Below are positions 1-9,180 of a stretch of 64,000 nucleotides of DNA, piece by piece. Position 1 is the stretch's first letter. Each line of letters starts with the position of its first letter. A program made the position numbers and the translations under genes. The notes under the pieces are model-generated. The model saw only the letters and a program-made list of their open reading frames with translations, made no database searches and had not been told where the DNA came from. Origin of the DNA: Pirellulales bacterium (GTDB taxonomy: Bacteria > Planctomycetota > Planctomycetia > Pirellulales > Lacipirellulaceae); contig JALHQZ010000007.1 of assembly GCA_022841705.1 (NCBI GenBank), forward strand, positions 1 to 64,000. The letters run 5' to 3'.

Positions 1-255
1 TACGGACGCAACGAGTTGCCAACCTGGGTGCAAGAGATCTTTGGCTGGGTCTTGCAAACCGTCCTTCGTCCCGTGGGCAGGAAGGGTTTTGTGGTGCTGC
101 CCAAGCGCTGGATCGTCGAGCGCACCTTTGCCTGGATCAGTCGATGTCGTCGGAATGCGCGAGACTATGAGCGAAAACCAGAAAACAGCGAAGCCATCAT
201 TCATCTCACCATGATCGCGCTGATGTGTCGGCGACTCGGAAACATCAATTTGTGA
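1..255 (+). CDS. IS5-type DDE transposase, C-terminal part (cut by window edge)
   Basis: The frame is open from base 1, so only the last 84 residues are visible. The segment RWIVERTFAW followed by an RCRR/RDYE stretch is the C-terminal signature of IS5-group transposases; the Glu of VERTFAW is normally the third catalytic acidic residue of the DDE triad. The protein ends at the usual place after LTMIALMCRRL. The right end of the element probably lies within about 20 bases downstream (AAAACACTCT near 264-273). The other terminal repeat and any target duplication are outside the window. Confidence 0.8.
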   Translation, partial: YGRNELPTWVQEIFGWVLQTVLRPVGRKGFVVLPKRWIVERTFAWISRCRRNARDYERKPENSEAIIHLTMIALMCRRLGNINL

Positions 256-275
256 ATTTCAAAACACTCTCTAAG

Positions 276-434
276 GGGATTCCCTTCGTACTTGAAGTGA
301 GACGGATACGTCAGCTTGCCTTTGACGGTCGCATCATTCGTCGATTTCGGCTTGGTGACCGCGGTCACCTCTGGCCGAGCCACAGCGGTTAACCAAACTG
401 CGATGAAGAACGTGATTGCTGTTTTTATAGTTCG
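276..434 (-). pseudogene. Secreted-protein gene remnant truncated by the IS
   Basis: On the minus strand an open frame reads a hydrophobic stretch (ITFFIAVWLTAVA) that looks like a signal peptide, then TNDATVKGKLTYPSHFKYEG, which resembles small planctomycete secreted proteins. It has no ATG, GTG or TTG before the hydrophobic stretch and an in-frame stop at 435-437. On the other side it runs straight into the transposase end. This is best read as the 5' part of a gene cut by the insertion. The family is not identified. Confidence 0.35.
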
Positions 435-520
435 CTATTCGAGTGCGGGTAAGGCAAGATTATGATCGACACCGACGCTGATTCACCACGAAGGGTTACG
501 GTTGAGTGTGGGGGCCGTCG

Positions 521-1438
521 TTACCGATTTCTCCAATCGATGCCCGACAGTCTAGCGAGGACAAGCTGCAATCCGTGGATGCCTAGGCGGCCGTCTCCCT
601 GCGCCTCCATCGCGGTGAAGAGTTGCTGAGCCAGCGCTAGACCTGGCAAGGCGAGCTTCATACGTGCTGCTTCTTGGAGCGCGATGCGCATGTCTTTCAC
701 AAAGTGTTCGACATAAAATCCCGGGTCGAAATTGTTAGCCAAGAGTCGCGGCCCGTAGTTTGTTAACGACCAACTACCAGCGGCTCCCCCTGAAACAGAC
801 TTCAGCACGGCTTCAATATCCAATCCGGCCTTGTACGCGTAGAGCAGCGCTTCGCAGACACCGATGATTCCCGTTGCGACCAGGGTCTGATTCACCATCT
901 TGGTGTGTTGCCCTGCTCCCGCCGGGCCTTGGTGAATGAAGGTTTTACCCATCGCTTCCCAACAGGGGGTCAGTGCTTCGACGACCTCGGCATCCCCTCC
1001 GATCATGATCGAAAGCGCGGCATTGCGAGCGCCGACATCGCCGCCTGAAACAGGCGCATCGATGCTATGTACCCCTTTCTGCTTCGCTTGCTGGTAGATC
1101 TCCTTCGCCAAGGCAGGCTCGCTGGTCGTCATGTCAACAACCACACCCCCTGTTCGCAGCCGGCTCAGCACGCCCGTTTCACCGAGGATGACTTCCCTAA
1201 CGTCTGCTGGAAATCCAACGATCGAAAAGACCACGTCGGACTTCTCGGCCACCGCAGCAGGAGAATCGGCCCAGGCCGCACCAGCGTCGAGCAGACCCTG
1301 TGCTTTTTCCTTGGTGCGACTGTAGACCGTTAGCGGGTAGCCAGCTTTCCGTAGATGTCCGGCCATGCTGGCGCCCATCACACCAATGCCGACCCAACCA
1401 ATGCGGGTTTCTTTAGGGCTGACCTGAGTGAGTTGCAT
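521..1438 (-). CDS. Beta-hydroxyacid dehydrogenase, tartronate semialdehyde reductase-like
   Basis: NAD(P)-dependent reductase of the 3-hydroxyisobutyrate/tartronate semialdehyde family, 305 residues from ATG 1438. The N-terminus carries the Rossmann motif GWVGIGVMGASMAGHL. DAPVSGGDVGARNAALSIM is the substrate-binding segment. The catalytic Lys lies in GAGQHTKMVNQ. A TTG start at 1492 is possible, but it adds 18 residues before the Rossmann fold that family members lack. It is the last gene of the leftward glycolate cluster, so reduction of tartronate semialdehyde (made from glyoxylate) to glycerate is the likely role. No glyoxylate carboligase is in the window, and 3-hydroxyisobutyrate or another beta-hydroxyacid remains possible. 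Confidence 0.85.
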   Translation of the reverse strand: MQLTQVSPKETRIGWVGIGVMGASMAGHLRKAGYPLTVYSRTKEKAQGLLDAGAAWADSPAAVAEKSDVVFSIVGFPADVREVILGETGVLSRLRTGGVVVDMTTSEPALAKEIYQQAKQKGVHSIDAPVSGGDVGARNAALSIMIGGDAEVVEALTPCWEAMGKTFIHQGPAGAGQHTKMVNQTLVATGIIGVCEALLYAYKAGLDIEAVLKSVSGGAAGSWSLTNYGPRLLANNFDPGFYVEHFVKDMRIALQEAARMKLALPGLALAQQLFTAMEAQGDGRLGIHGLQLVLARLSGIDWRNR

Positions 1439-1567
1439 CAATATTCGTCTGCTTGAGCTGTAATAAGACTTGGTTGTTTTATGGGGAGCCAATGGCGATC
1501 ATCGACGGGTTCTCAAGGATTGGTGGACTGTGGGGCTATTGTGTACCTGCCCTACGAGACATCGAAT

Positions 1568-1996
1568 CTAGGAGTCTAACCAGGCCAGAAAGTGATCGAT
1601 CCCGGCTTGCGCGCACTCCATATCCTGTTGAGGAGATCCGGAGCTGATGCCGATGCCGCCCACAACCTCACCCCCCACTGCGACAGGAAGCCCGCCCCCT
1701 ACGACGCACATCCGACCACCGATGGCGGTGTGGATGCCGAAGACGAGGTTGCCGGGTTTACAAGCCTCATTGTATTCGTGCGTTGCCTTGCGTGCGCCGG
1801 CCGCGGTGAACGCCTTGTCTTGTGCGATGGTAACGCTCGTGATTTTGCCACCGTTCATCCGCTCGAAGGAAATCAGGTTGCCCGATTCATCGGTAATTGC
1901 GATGCACATGGGAACGCCAATCTCCAGCGCCTTGGCTCGTGCGCCATCGGTTAGCACTTTGGCGTCATCAATCGATAGCCGGTTAACTTGAATCAT
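1568..1996 (-). CDS. glcG: GlcG/HbpS family protein (DUF336)
   Basis: 142-residue protein of the GlcG/HbpS family, small heme- or cobalamin-binding-like proteins that sit in glycolate and diol operons without a proven enzymatic role. ITDESGNLISFERMNG and the C-terminal GGLPVAVGGEVVGGIGISSG are the family hallmarks. The start is ATG 1996, with CAAGGG a few bases upstream; a longer open frame reaching 2287 overlaps glcB and is not credible. It lies 22 bp after the malate synthase stop, so the two are almost certainly cotranscribed. The same glcB-glcG association exists in the E. coli glc operon. Confidence 0.88.
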   Translation of the reverse strand: MIQVNRLSIDDAKVLTDGARAKALEIGVPMCIAITDESGNLISFERMNGGKITSVTIAQDKAFTAAGARKATHEYNEACKPGNLVFGIHTAIGGRMCVVGGGLPVAVGGEVVGGIGISSGSPQQDMECAQAGIDHFLAWLDS

Positions 1997-2018
1997 ATCT
2001 GCCCTTGTCAGAAGGAGT

Positions 2019-4217
2019 TTACTGGGAACTGGAACTGAGACTTTGCTGATGCTTAAGCTCGCGGCGGCGCGAATGCAGGATCGGTTCGGTGTAGCCGTTA
2101 GGTTGCGTTTCGCCCTTAAACACCAAGTCACAGGCGGCCTGAAACGCGAGACTCGCGTCGAAGTCAGGCGCCATGTTCTGATACGTAGGATCGCTCGCGT
2201 TTTGGTTGTCAACGATCTCCGCCATCCGCCGCATCGTGGAGAGCACCTGCTCTTTGGTGCAGACCTTATGCCGCAACCAATTGGCAATGTGCTGGCTGGA
2301 AATACGCAGTGTCGCCCGGTCTTCCATCAGCGCCACATTGTTAATGTCGGGCACTTTAGAACATCCGATCCCTTGATTGATCCAACGAACGACGTAACCA
2401 AGGATCCCCTGAACGTTGTTATCAAGCTCGGCCTGAATCTCTGCGGGCGAAAGGTTCTTCTCTTTCATCAGGGGAATGGTGAGAAGATCATCCAGCTTCG
2501 CGCGACTGCGTTTGGCGATCTCGACTTGAACACTCCGAACATCGACCGCGTGATAGTGCATGGCATGCAGCGTGGCAGCTGTTGGCGAGGGGACCCACGC
2601 CGTGTTGGCTCCTGCCTCGGGATGCGCCTGTTTGGTGGCCACCATCTGTTTCATGTCATCCGGCTTCGGCCACATGCCCTTGCCAATTTGGGCTTTGCCA
2701 CTCAAACCGCACTCAAGACCGATGTCAACGTTTTGATTCTCATAGGCCATAATCCACGGCTGGCTTTTAATCGCATCTTTCCTTAAGAAGGGACCGGCCT
2801 GCATGCTGGTATGGATTTCGTCCCCCGTGCGGTCAAGAAAGCCGGTATTGATGAACACAATTCGCTCCCTCACCGCTCGGATGCACTCTTTCAGATTCAG
2901 TGTGGTCCGGCGCTCCTCGTCCATCACCCCAATCTTGACGGTGTTACGAGGCAGGCCGAGGCCCTCTTCAACGAGCTGAAACAAGTCCGCTGTGAGTTGG
3001 ACCTCGTCCGGGCCGTGCATCTTCGGCTTCACGACATAGACACTTCCGGTTCGGCTGTTGGAACTCGCGGCGCCTCGCTTCTGCAAGTCGTGCATCGCGG
3101 AGGCGGTTGTGACGAGCGCATCGAGGAAGCCTTCCGAGATTTCGTCTCCGGCGGCATCGAGTACCGCGTCGGTCGTCATCAAGTGACCAACATTGCGGAC
3201 CAGCATCAGACTCCTTCCCGGAAGAGTTAGCTTGCCACCAACCGGATCGGTGAAGACGCGATCTTTCTCCAGCCGCCGGGTAACCTTCCGACCACCTTTT
3301 TCGAAAGTTGCTTCAAGGTCACCTTTCATCAACCGGAGCCAATTGCTGTAGACCAGGATTTTGTCATCCACGTCCACCGCAGCCACCGAGTCCTCACAGT
3401 CTTGAATCGTCGTCACCGCGGATTCGAGGATGATGTCCTTGACCTTGCCGGGCGACGTGGCGCCAATCTTGTCGTCGGGGTCGATCTTCAGTTCGACATG
3501 CAAGCCGTGATTGCGCAAGAGAACGGACTTCAGTCCCGCCGGATCGTGGAAACCCACGAATTGCTCGGGCTTTTGCAGCTTTGTCGACTCGCCCCCGGTG
3601 AGCAACGCCGTGAGCCGTTTGACCCCGGCGTCATCCACCAAGTCGTAACGCGTTACATCCGCATGGCTGCCGACAACCAGCGGAAAGACCCGATCGAGGA
3701 ACTGACAGGCGTAGGCAATTACTGCTGCCCCGCGCTTGGAATCATAGCCGCCGGGGGCAGGCTTGCCGTCGATCACGTCGGTCCCGTAGAGCGCGTCATA
3801 CAGGCTTCCCCACCGAGCGTTCGCTGCGTTGAGCGCGAACCGAGCGTTCATCACGGGCACAACCAACTGCGGACCCGCCAACTCGCGGATCTCGGAATCG
3901 ACGCCCGCAGTTGTGACTTCGAAATCGCCTTGCTCAGGTACGAGGTAGCCGATCTCTTGCAAGAACTTCTGATACTCGATGACGCTGAATGGCTGCTCTT
4001 GATGGTCGAGATGCCATGCATCGATGCGTGCCTGCAGAGTATCGCGTACCGCTAGCAACTCACCACGACGCGGCTCCAGATGCTCGACAACGCGCGCTAG
4101 CGTCGCCCAGAATGTTTCCGGCTTGCATTCCAGCCCCGGCAGGACATCCTGTTCGATGAACTCGACGAGTTGTTGCGAGATCTGTAGCCCAGAGCGGATT
4201 GTTCTGACCGTTGTCAT
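2019..4217 (-). CDS. glcB: Malate synthase G
   Basis: 732 residues, the normal size of malate synthase G, which condenses glyoxylate with acetyl-CoA to malate. Visible signatures include GVMDEERRTTLNLKECIRAV with the active-site Arg, FINTGFLDRTGDEIHTSM, and the C-terminal segment with MEDRATLRISSQHIANWL. The N-terminal part (MNARFALNAANARWGSLYDA) is also typical of form G rather than the shorter form A. The gene lies between the IclR regulator (69 bp upstream) and glcG (22 bp downstream), so it should be coexpressed as the sink for glyoxylate made by GlcDEF. It is complete, with no disrupted motif. Confidence 0.97.
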   Translation of the reverse strand: MTTVRTIRSGLQISQQLVEFIEQDVLPGLECKPETFWATLARVVEHLEPRRGELLAVRDTLQARIDAWHLDHQEQPFSVIEYQKFLQEIGYLVPEQGDFEVTTAGVDSEIRELAGPQLVVPVMNARFALNAANARWGSLYDALYGTDVIDGKPAPGGYDSKRGAAVIAYACQFLDRVFPLVVGSHADVTRYDLVDDAGVKRLTALLTGGESTKLQKPEQFVGFHDPAGLKSVLLRNHGLHVELKIDPDDKIGATSPGKVKDIILESAVTTIQDCEDSVAAVDVDDKILVYSNWLRLMKGDLEATFEKGGRKVTRRLEKDRVFTDPVGGKLTLPGRSLMLVRNVGHLMTTDAVLDAAGDEISEGFLDALVTTASAMHDLQKRGAASSNSRTGSVYVVKPKMHGPDEVQLTADLFQLVEEGLGLPRNTVKIGVMDEERRTTLNLKECIRAVRERIVFINTGFLDRTGDEIHTSMQAGPFLRKDAIKSQPWIMAYENQNVDIGLECGLSGKAQIGKGMWPKPDDMKQMVATKQAHPEAGANTAWVPSPTAATLHAMHYHAVDVRSVQVEIAKRSRAKLDDLLTIPLMKEKNLSPAEIQAELDNNVQGILGYVVRWINQGIGCSKVPDINNVALMEDRATLRISSQHIANWLRHKVCTKEQVLSTMRRMAEIVDNQNASDPTYQNMAPDFDASLAFQAACDLVFKGETQPNGYTEPILHSRRRELKHQQSLSSSSQ

Positions 4218-4286
4218 ATTCTATCTCATGCCAGATTCATGGCGTCCAAGCCGTTTGTGACCACAGCTCTTCAAGCCGTGCTCAAA

Positions 4287-5087
4287 TTACGTATATCCCA
4301 ACCGAGCGGAGATCTCATCGGCAGCTCCCCGCACCTCACGCGCGTATGGGGCCATGAGCTTTTTGGGGAGCCGCTCCGCTGGCGCAGACACGCTGAGCGC
4401 CGCGACCACTTCCCCGCGGGCATTTCGGACGGGAGCGGTCACGCATCGCACGCCAAGTTCTCGCTCCTCATCATCCACCGCGTAGCCTTGGCGCTGAACT
4501 TTCGTAAGCTCGCTTAAGAAACCGGTGAGCGTTCGGATGGTATTAGTGGTGAAGGCCTCGAACTTTACGCCCGCAAGCAACTGCTTGACCCGGTCGGGGG
4601 GAGACCACGCCAGCAGAACTTTGCCCACGCCGGTGCAATACACCGGGGCTCGTGCGCCCAATTGCGTGAACATTCGCACCGAGCGCGGTGACTCAACTTG
4701 ATGGACATAGACAACTTGCACGCCACTGAGCACCGCCAGATTGGAGGTCTCACCCGTGGCCGCAACCAATCGCTGCATCGCGGCCACCCCCAAGCCTACG
4801 AAGGGCAGGTTCGAAAAGTAGGAAGCGCCGATACTGAGCGCGCCCGCGCCCAGCCGATAACGGCCGGTCTGTTCGTCTTGGTCAACATATCCACGCCCCC
4901 GCAGCGTCTCGAGCAGCCGCAGTGTCGTGCTGCAAGTAAGCTTAGTCTGCCTCGCGATGTCGCTGAGTGCGCGGCCTTCGCCTTCGCTGAGCGTTTCAAG
5001 AACCAGCAGCCCCCGTTCCAAAGCACGCACGGAGGGAATGTCGCTCCGTGTTCGCTTGCGTCCGCGCTTGGCTGTTGTACTGATCAT
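4287..5087 (-). CDS. IclR-family transcriptional regulator of the glycolate cluster
   Basis: 266 residues from ATG 5087. The N-terminus is basic (RGRKRTRSD), followed by a winged helix beginning SVRALERGLLVLETLSEGEG with the recognition region ARQTKLTCSTTLRLLETL. The C-terminal effector domain contains the usual VLLAWSPPDRVKQLL and DDEERELGVRCVTAPVRN segments. Upstream in-frame starts exist (ATG 5111 and 5195) but give N-termini unlike the family. It is divergent from glcD and directly upstream of glcB. IclR proteins often sense small carboxylates such as glyoxylate, so it is the likely local regulator; this is inference from position. Confidence 0.92.
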   Translation of the reverse strand: MISTTAKRGRKRTRSDIPSVRALERGLLVLETLSEGEGRALSDIARQTKLTCSTTLRLLETLRGRGYVDQDEQTGRYRLGAGALSIGASYFSNLPFVGLGVAAMQRLVAATGETSNLAVLSGVQVVYVHQVESPRSVRMFTQLGARAPVYCTGVGKVLLAWSPPDRVKQLLAGVKFEAFTTNTIRTLTGFLSELTKVQRQGYAVDDEERELGVRCVTAPVRNARGEVVAALSVSAPAERLPKKLMAPYAREVRGAADEISARLGYT

Positions 5088-5146
5088 GGCCGCATTGTCG
5101 CCGCGAGTCATTTTGTTGTCAAGCAGAAATATATTTTCATCAGGCG

Positions 5147-5184
5147 ATAAATTTATTGACACCGTTATACGGCCGGAGTAGATT
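5147..5184 (+). promoter_or_regulatory. Candidate glcDEF promoter with overlapping palindrome
   Basis: TTGACA at 5156-5161 is a perfect -35 hexamer. After 17 bp comes TAGATT at 5179-5184, matching the -10 consensus at 4 of 6 positions. The perfect palindrome ATAAATTTAT (5147-5156) ends on the first base of the -35 box, a position suited to a repressor or activator. It lies in the divergent gap between iclR and glcD. Binding by IclR is inference. Confidence 0.45.
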
Positions 5185-5223
5185 GCTGAAGACATTTCTC
5201 GACCACCCTTTCAATTCACGCGC

Positions 5224-6657
5224 GTGACATCGTCCACAGAGCTCGCTACGCCAGATGACAGGCTCCGCTCTATTGTGAGCCGGCTGCGCCAGTCCTTGCC
5301 ACCCGATCGCGTTCTGACAAGTCGAGCCGCCACGACCTCGTTTGAGTCGGACGGTCTGACCGCTTATCGGGAGAAACCAGGCGTGATTGTCCTGGTCGAA
5401 TCGACGAGCGAAGTGGTCGATGTGGTTAAGCTCTGCCACGAGTTCGGCGTCCCATTCGTCGCCCGCGGGAGCGGCACCAGTCTCAGCGGAGGATCTTTGC
5501 CAATTGCTAACGGAGTGGTGATCAGTCTCAATCGCCTGAATAAGATTATTGACTACTCGGCGGAACAGCGCACGATCACGGTCGAACCAGGGTTCATTAA
5601 TCTGGAGGTCTCGAAGCACGTCGCAGGTGACCGACTGTACTACTCTCCCGACCCTTCGAGTGGGCCGGTTTGCACCATTGGAGGAAACGTCGCCTTCAAT
5701 TCCGGGGGAGCGCATTGCTTAAAGTACGGGATGACGGCGAATCACGTCCTCGGCATCAAGGCCGTGTTACCAGACGGCGAAGTTGTCGAATTTGGTGGGG
5801 AGAGTCTGGAACACGTTGGACCCGACCTCTGCGGAATGTTTGTGGGTAGTGAGGGGCTGTTCGGCGTGGCGCTAGAAATCACACTGCGCGTCCTTCCACA
5901 GCCGGAGCGTTTTCACACCGTACTGGCGGCGTACGACACTCTGGCGGGGGCGGGAGACGCGGTTGCAATGATCGTCGCCTCCGGGCTGTTGCCAGGCGCA
6001 ATGGAGATCATGGACCGGTTGGCGATCGAAGCCTCGGAAGCGGCGGTTCACGCCGGCTATCCGACGACTGCCGCGGCCGCCCTGCTGGTGGAATTGGAAG
6101 GTCCCAGCGAGGAGCTGGACGCAGAGATTCCGCTGCTCGAACAAGTCATCCGGGATTCAGGCGCGTATGAAGTAAGAGTCGCGGCGAACAAAGAAGAGCG
6201 GAGTCGCATTTGGGTCGGCCGAAAGTGTGCGTTCAGCGCAATTGGCCGACTCAGCCCGGATTATCTTGTGCAAGACGGCGTGGTCCCTCGCACTGAACTG
6301 GGCAATGCTCTGTCAGCCATCGAAGCACTCTCAGAGCAATATGGCCTGCGGGTCGCCAATGTCTTTCACGCGGGAGATGGGAACCTGCATCCGTTGATTC
6401 TCTTCGACGGGCGGATCCCAGGTGAATTTGAACAAGCCGAACACTTAGCCGGTGAGATTCTAATGATGTGCCTGCGACTCGGCGGATCGATAACCGGGGA
6501 GCACGGGGTTGGGGTTGAAAAAATTGCGTATCTCCCTGAGATGTACACAGAAAATGAAATGAACTTGATGCGACTGATACGCCAAGCCGTCGATCCTGCT
6601 GAAATCGCCAACCGCGGCAAGATGCTACAAGCCTCAGCGCTAGGCAAGGGGGGGTGA
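5224..6657 (+). CDS. glcD: Glycolate oxidase FAD-binding subunit GlcD
   Basis: 477 residues, the usual GlcD length; oxidises glycolate to glyoxylate with FAD, passing electrons through GlcF. FARGSGTSLSGGSLPI-type sequence (here VARGSGTSLSGGSLPI) and the downstream TIGGNVAFNSGGAHCLKYGM form the PCMH-type FAD-binding fold. The C-terminal cap ends with FHAGDGNLHPLILFD and GSITGEHGVGVEK, which are typical of GlcD and D-lactate dehydrogenases. The start is GTG 5224; no better codon with a clear ribosome-binding site is seen. It opens the rightward glcDEF operon and touches glcE with no gap. Confidence 0.96.
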   Translation: MTSSTELATPDDRLRSIVSRLRQSLPPDRVLTSRAATTSFESDGLTAYREKPGVIVLVESTSEVVDVVKLCHEFGVPFVARGSGTSLSGGSLPIANGVVISLNRLNKIIDYSAEQRTITVEPGFINLEVSKHVAGDRLYYSPDPSSGPVCTIGGNVAFNSGGAHCLKYGMTANHVLGIKAVLPDGEVVEFGGESLEHVGPDLCGMFVGSEGLFGVALEITLRVLPQPERFHTVLAAYDTLAGAGDAVAMIVASGLLPGAMEIMDRLAIEASEAAVHAGYPTTAAAALLVELEGPSEELDAEIPLLEQVIRDSGAYEVRVAANKEERSRIWVGRKCAFSAIGRLSPDYLVQDGVVPRTELGNALSAIEALSEQYGLRVANVFHAGDGNLHPLILFDGRIPGEFEQAEHLAGEILMMCLRLGGSITGEHGVGVEKIAYLPEMYTENEMNLMRLIRQAVDPAEIANRGKMLQASALGKGG

Positions 6658-7719
6658 TTGGTGGTCGTTGTCGAAAAGCCTGAAGAGCTACAGGAGCTCG
6701 TGCGGAGTCAGCCCCGACTGAGGGTGACCGGTGGAGGTACGAAACCTGCGTTGAGCCACTCGGCGAATGCCTCCCTCGCTAAGCTTTCGGGAGTTCGCAA
6801 GTACAACCCGGCTGAATTCACCTTCACCGCGATGGCAGGGACGCGCATTGATGAGGTGGAGACGATTTTGGCGGAACGGCAGCAGTACCTGCCGTTTGAA
6901 CCGCCGTTCTCTGCGTCGGGAGCAACCCTGGGAGGAACTGTCGCCGCAGGCCTCTCGGGTTCTGGTCGACTAAGGTTTGGCGGCGTGAGAGACTTCCTGC
7001 TTGGTGCCAAGATAGTTACTGGCGAGGGCATCTCCGTCGCAACCGGAAGTCAGGTCGTAAAGAACGCCGCAGGTTTTGACCTCCCCAAACTGATGGTCGG
7101 CGGACAAGGATGTTATGGGGTGATGACGGAGTTGACCTTTAAGGTCTTTCCCAAGCCGCAGCACTCCGCAACGGTCGTCTTCGAAGCCGAAACTGTTGGT
7201 CAGGCCGTTGCACTGTTGCGAAAACTCGCAGGGTCAGGGCTGGATCTCGCGGCGCTTGATCTGGACGCTGATAATCGACTCTGGGCGCGAGTCTGTGGAT
7301 TCCGGAGCGCGGTTCTGCGCAGGACTGAAAGAGTTCGTCAATCGGCGCCGACACCGGGGCGAATTCTCACTGACGATGAGGATGCGCAGTTTTGGAATGA
7401 CTGCCAAGAATTCCGCTGGCTGCCGGACGGAAGAGACCTCGTCAAAGTCGCGATTACTCCCAAGTGCATTGAGAAGCTCGCCTTGCTGTTGCCTCACGTT
7501 GCGCGCAGGTTTTCCGTCGGCGGTAATCTCGCCTGGATTGGCTGGCCCACCGGCGAAAACCCAGCGCAACTCCGTCATGTGTTGTGCGAGCTCGAATGTC
7601 CGGGACTCTTCGTGACCGGAACGCCTTCGACGCCGTACGTTGGCCCCCGCGTCGACAATTTGTTCGCTCAGCGACTCCGTGCGGCGATCGACCCGCATGG
7701 TAAGTTTGCAGTTTCGTAG
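6658..7719 (+). CDS. glcE: Glycolate oxidase subunit GlcE
   Basis: 353-residue second FAD-binding subunit of glycolate oxidase. The segment LRVTGGGTKPALSH near the N-terminus and the glycine-rich ASGATLGGTVAAGLSGSGRL are the shortened PCMH fold expected for GlcE, with DFLLGAKIVTGEG next. The start codon (TTG 6658 or GTG 6661) follows directly after the glcD stop. A run AAGGGGGGG sits just upstream, so translation is probably coupled. The length matches E. coli GlcE, and the order D-E-F is conserved. Confidence 0.92.
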   Translation: MVVVVEKPEELQELVRSQPRLRVTGGGTKPALSHSANASLAKLSGVRKYNPAEFTFTAMAGTRIDEVETILAERQQYLPFEPPFSASGATLGGTVAAGLSGSGRLRFGGVRDFLLGAKIVTGEGISVATGSQVVKNAAGFDLPKLMVGGQGCYGVMTELTFKVFPKPQHSATVVFEAETVGQAVALLRKLAGSGLDLAALDLDADNRLWARVCGFRSAVLRRTERVRQSAPTPGRILTDDEDAQFWNDCQEFRWLPDGRDLVKVAITPKCIEKLALLLPHVARRFSVGGNLAWIGWPTGENPAQLRHVLCELECPGLFVTGTPSTPYVGPRVDNLFAQRLRAAIDPHGKFAVS

Positions 7720-7738
7720 TCCGCACTGGAGAGCACGC

Positions 7739-8995
7739 GTGCAGCACAACATTCCAGCCGAGGAGCTTGGCCCGCTCGGACCGTTGATGGCCGACGCGGT
7801 GTCGAAGTGCGTCCACTGCGGGTTTTGTCTGCAAGCCTGCCCGACTTATCAAGTGATGGGCGAAGAAATGGACTCGCCGCGAGGCCGCATTTACTTGCTG
7901 AAGGAAGTTCTGGAAGGAAGTCTGCCGCTCGACGAGGCCACACCCTACATCGACCGCTGCTTGGGCTGCCTGAGTTGCGAGCCAGCGTGCCCCTCAGGAG
8001 TGCCGTATCGAAATCTCATCACGCCTTTCCGCATTCTCGCCGAGCCGATCCGCGCCCGAACGCGGTTCGATCGATTTCTGCGGTGGGTCATTCTACAGAC
8101 GCTGCCCTACCCAAATCGATTTCGGTTGAGTGCGATCTTGGGCGGATTGGGGAAGCGCTTCGCCTCCGCCATGCCGCGTCGCATGAAAGAAATGACCGCC
8201 TTGCTGCCTACAAAGCTCCCCGCAGCACGGCCATTGCCGGAATTAACCCCCGCCGTTGGAACACGACGAGCACGGGTCGCGCTGCTCGCCGGTTGTGCTC
8301 AGCAAGTTCTCGCACCCGACATTAACCACGCTGCAATCCGGGTGCTCTCGAACAGCGGCGTGGAAGTTGTCGTGCCCAAGAACCAAGTTTGCTGCGGCGC
8401 CATTGCTGCGCATACTGGGGCCGGCGAGTTAGCGTGCAAGCTAGCTCGGCAGAATCTCGTCGCATTCCCGCAAGATGTCGATTGCATCATCACCACCGCG
8501 GCGGGTTGCGGATCGGGAATGCATGAGTACCCAGTCTGGCTTAAAAATGACTCAAAAGAAGGTGAAGCGAAGAAGCTTGCCGTTCTCGTTAAAGACGTGA
8601 GCGCTTTCTTATTGGAGCTCGGACCGCTCAACCTCGTGCCTCTGGAACGGCCAACTCGCATCGCCTATCACGACGCGTGCCATCTTGCGAATGGGCAGGG
8701 AATTACCTCGCAACCTCGCGCGTTATTGCAGCAAATCGGCAATCTGGAAGTTGTCGAAGTTAAGGGTGGACAAAACTGCTGCGGCTCAGCGGGCACCTAC
8801 AACATCGAACAACCCGAAGCCGCGCACCTCCTGGGCCAGCAGAAAGCCGAAGCCATTTTGGCCACCGGGGCCGTAGCCGTTGCGAGCGGCAACATCGGGT
8901 GCATCGTTCAGCTTCAGCATCACCTCGAAACCCTCGGAAGCGGGGTGCGCGTGCGCCACACGGTTGAGTGGCTGGCTGATTCTATCCGTGCGTAG
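7739..8995 (+). CDS. glcF: Glycolate oxidase iron-sulfur subunit GlcF
   Basis: About 418 residues. Two ferredoxin-type clusters are visible, CVHCGFCLQACP and CLGCLSCEPACP, each CxxCxxCxxxCP for one [4Fe-4S] centre. Two CCG-type motifs follow: NQVCCGAIAAHTG and GGQNCCGSAGTYN. The protein passes electrons from the flavin subunits to the quinone pool. I chose GTG 7739 because GGAG lies 7-8 bases upstream and the distance to the first Cys then matches E. coli GlcF. An in-frame ATG at 7697 overlaps glcE and lacks a ribosome-binding site. It is the last gene of the operon. Confidence 0.94.
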   Translation: MQHNIPAEELGPLGPLMADAVSKCVHCGFCLQACPTYQVMGEEMDSPRGRIYLLKEVLEGSLPLDEATPYIDRCLGCLSCEPACPSGVPYRNLITPFRILAEPIRARTRFDRFLRWVILQTLPYPNRFRLSAILGGLGKRFASAMPRRMKEMTALLPTKLPAARPLPELTPAVGTRRARVALLAGCAQQVLAPDINHAAIRVLSNSGVEVVVPKNQVCCGAIAAHTGAGELACKLARQNLVAFPQDVDCIITTAAGCGSGMHEYPVWLKNDSKEGEAKKLAVLVKDVSAFLLELGPLNLVPLERPTRIAYHDACHLANGQGITSQPRALLQQIGNLEVVEVKGGQNCCGSAGTYNIEQPEAAHLLGQQKAEAILATGAVAVASGNIGCIVQLQHHLETLGSGVRVRHTVEWLADSIRA

Positions 8996-9180
8996 CACAA
9001 AATCGCGTGAGTTCAGAGAGTTTACAGTTGAACCACCTGCAACTCATGTTTGGCCTTGCTGCCGACGTCCGTTCATCGTCAACGAACGGTAACTCTCCTT
9101 CGCCATTGCGCAACCGTATTGCAGGCGAGGTAGGAAGAGGCTTGATTCAAATCGCTTACTCGCTGAACATCCCTCACTCG

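Noticed and set aside
7640..7738. Longer GlcF start inside glcE
   Set aside because: No ribosome-binding site and no family counterpart for the extra residues; GTG 7739 has GGAG upstream.
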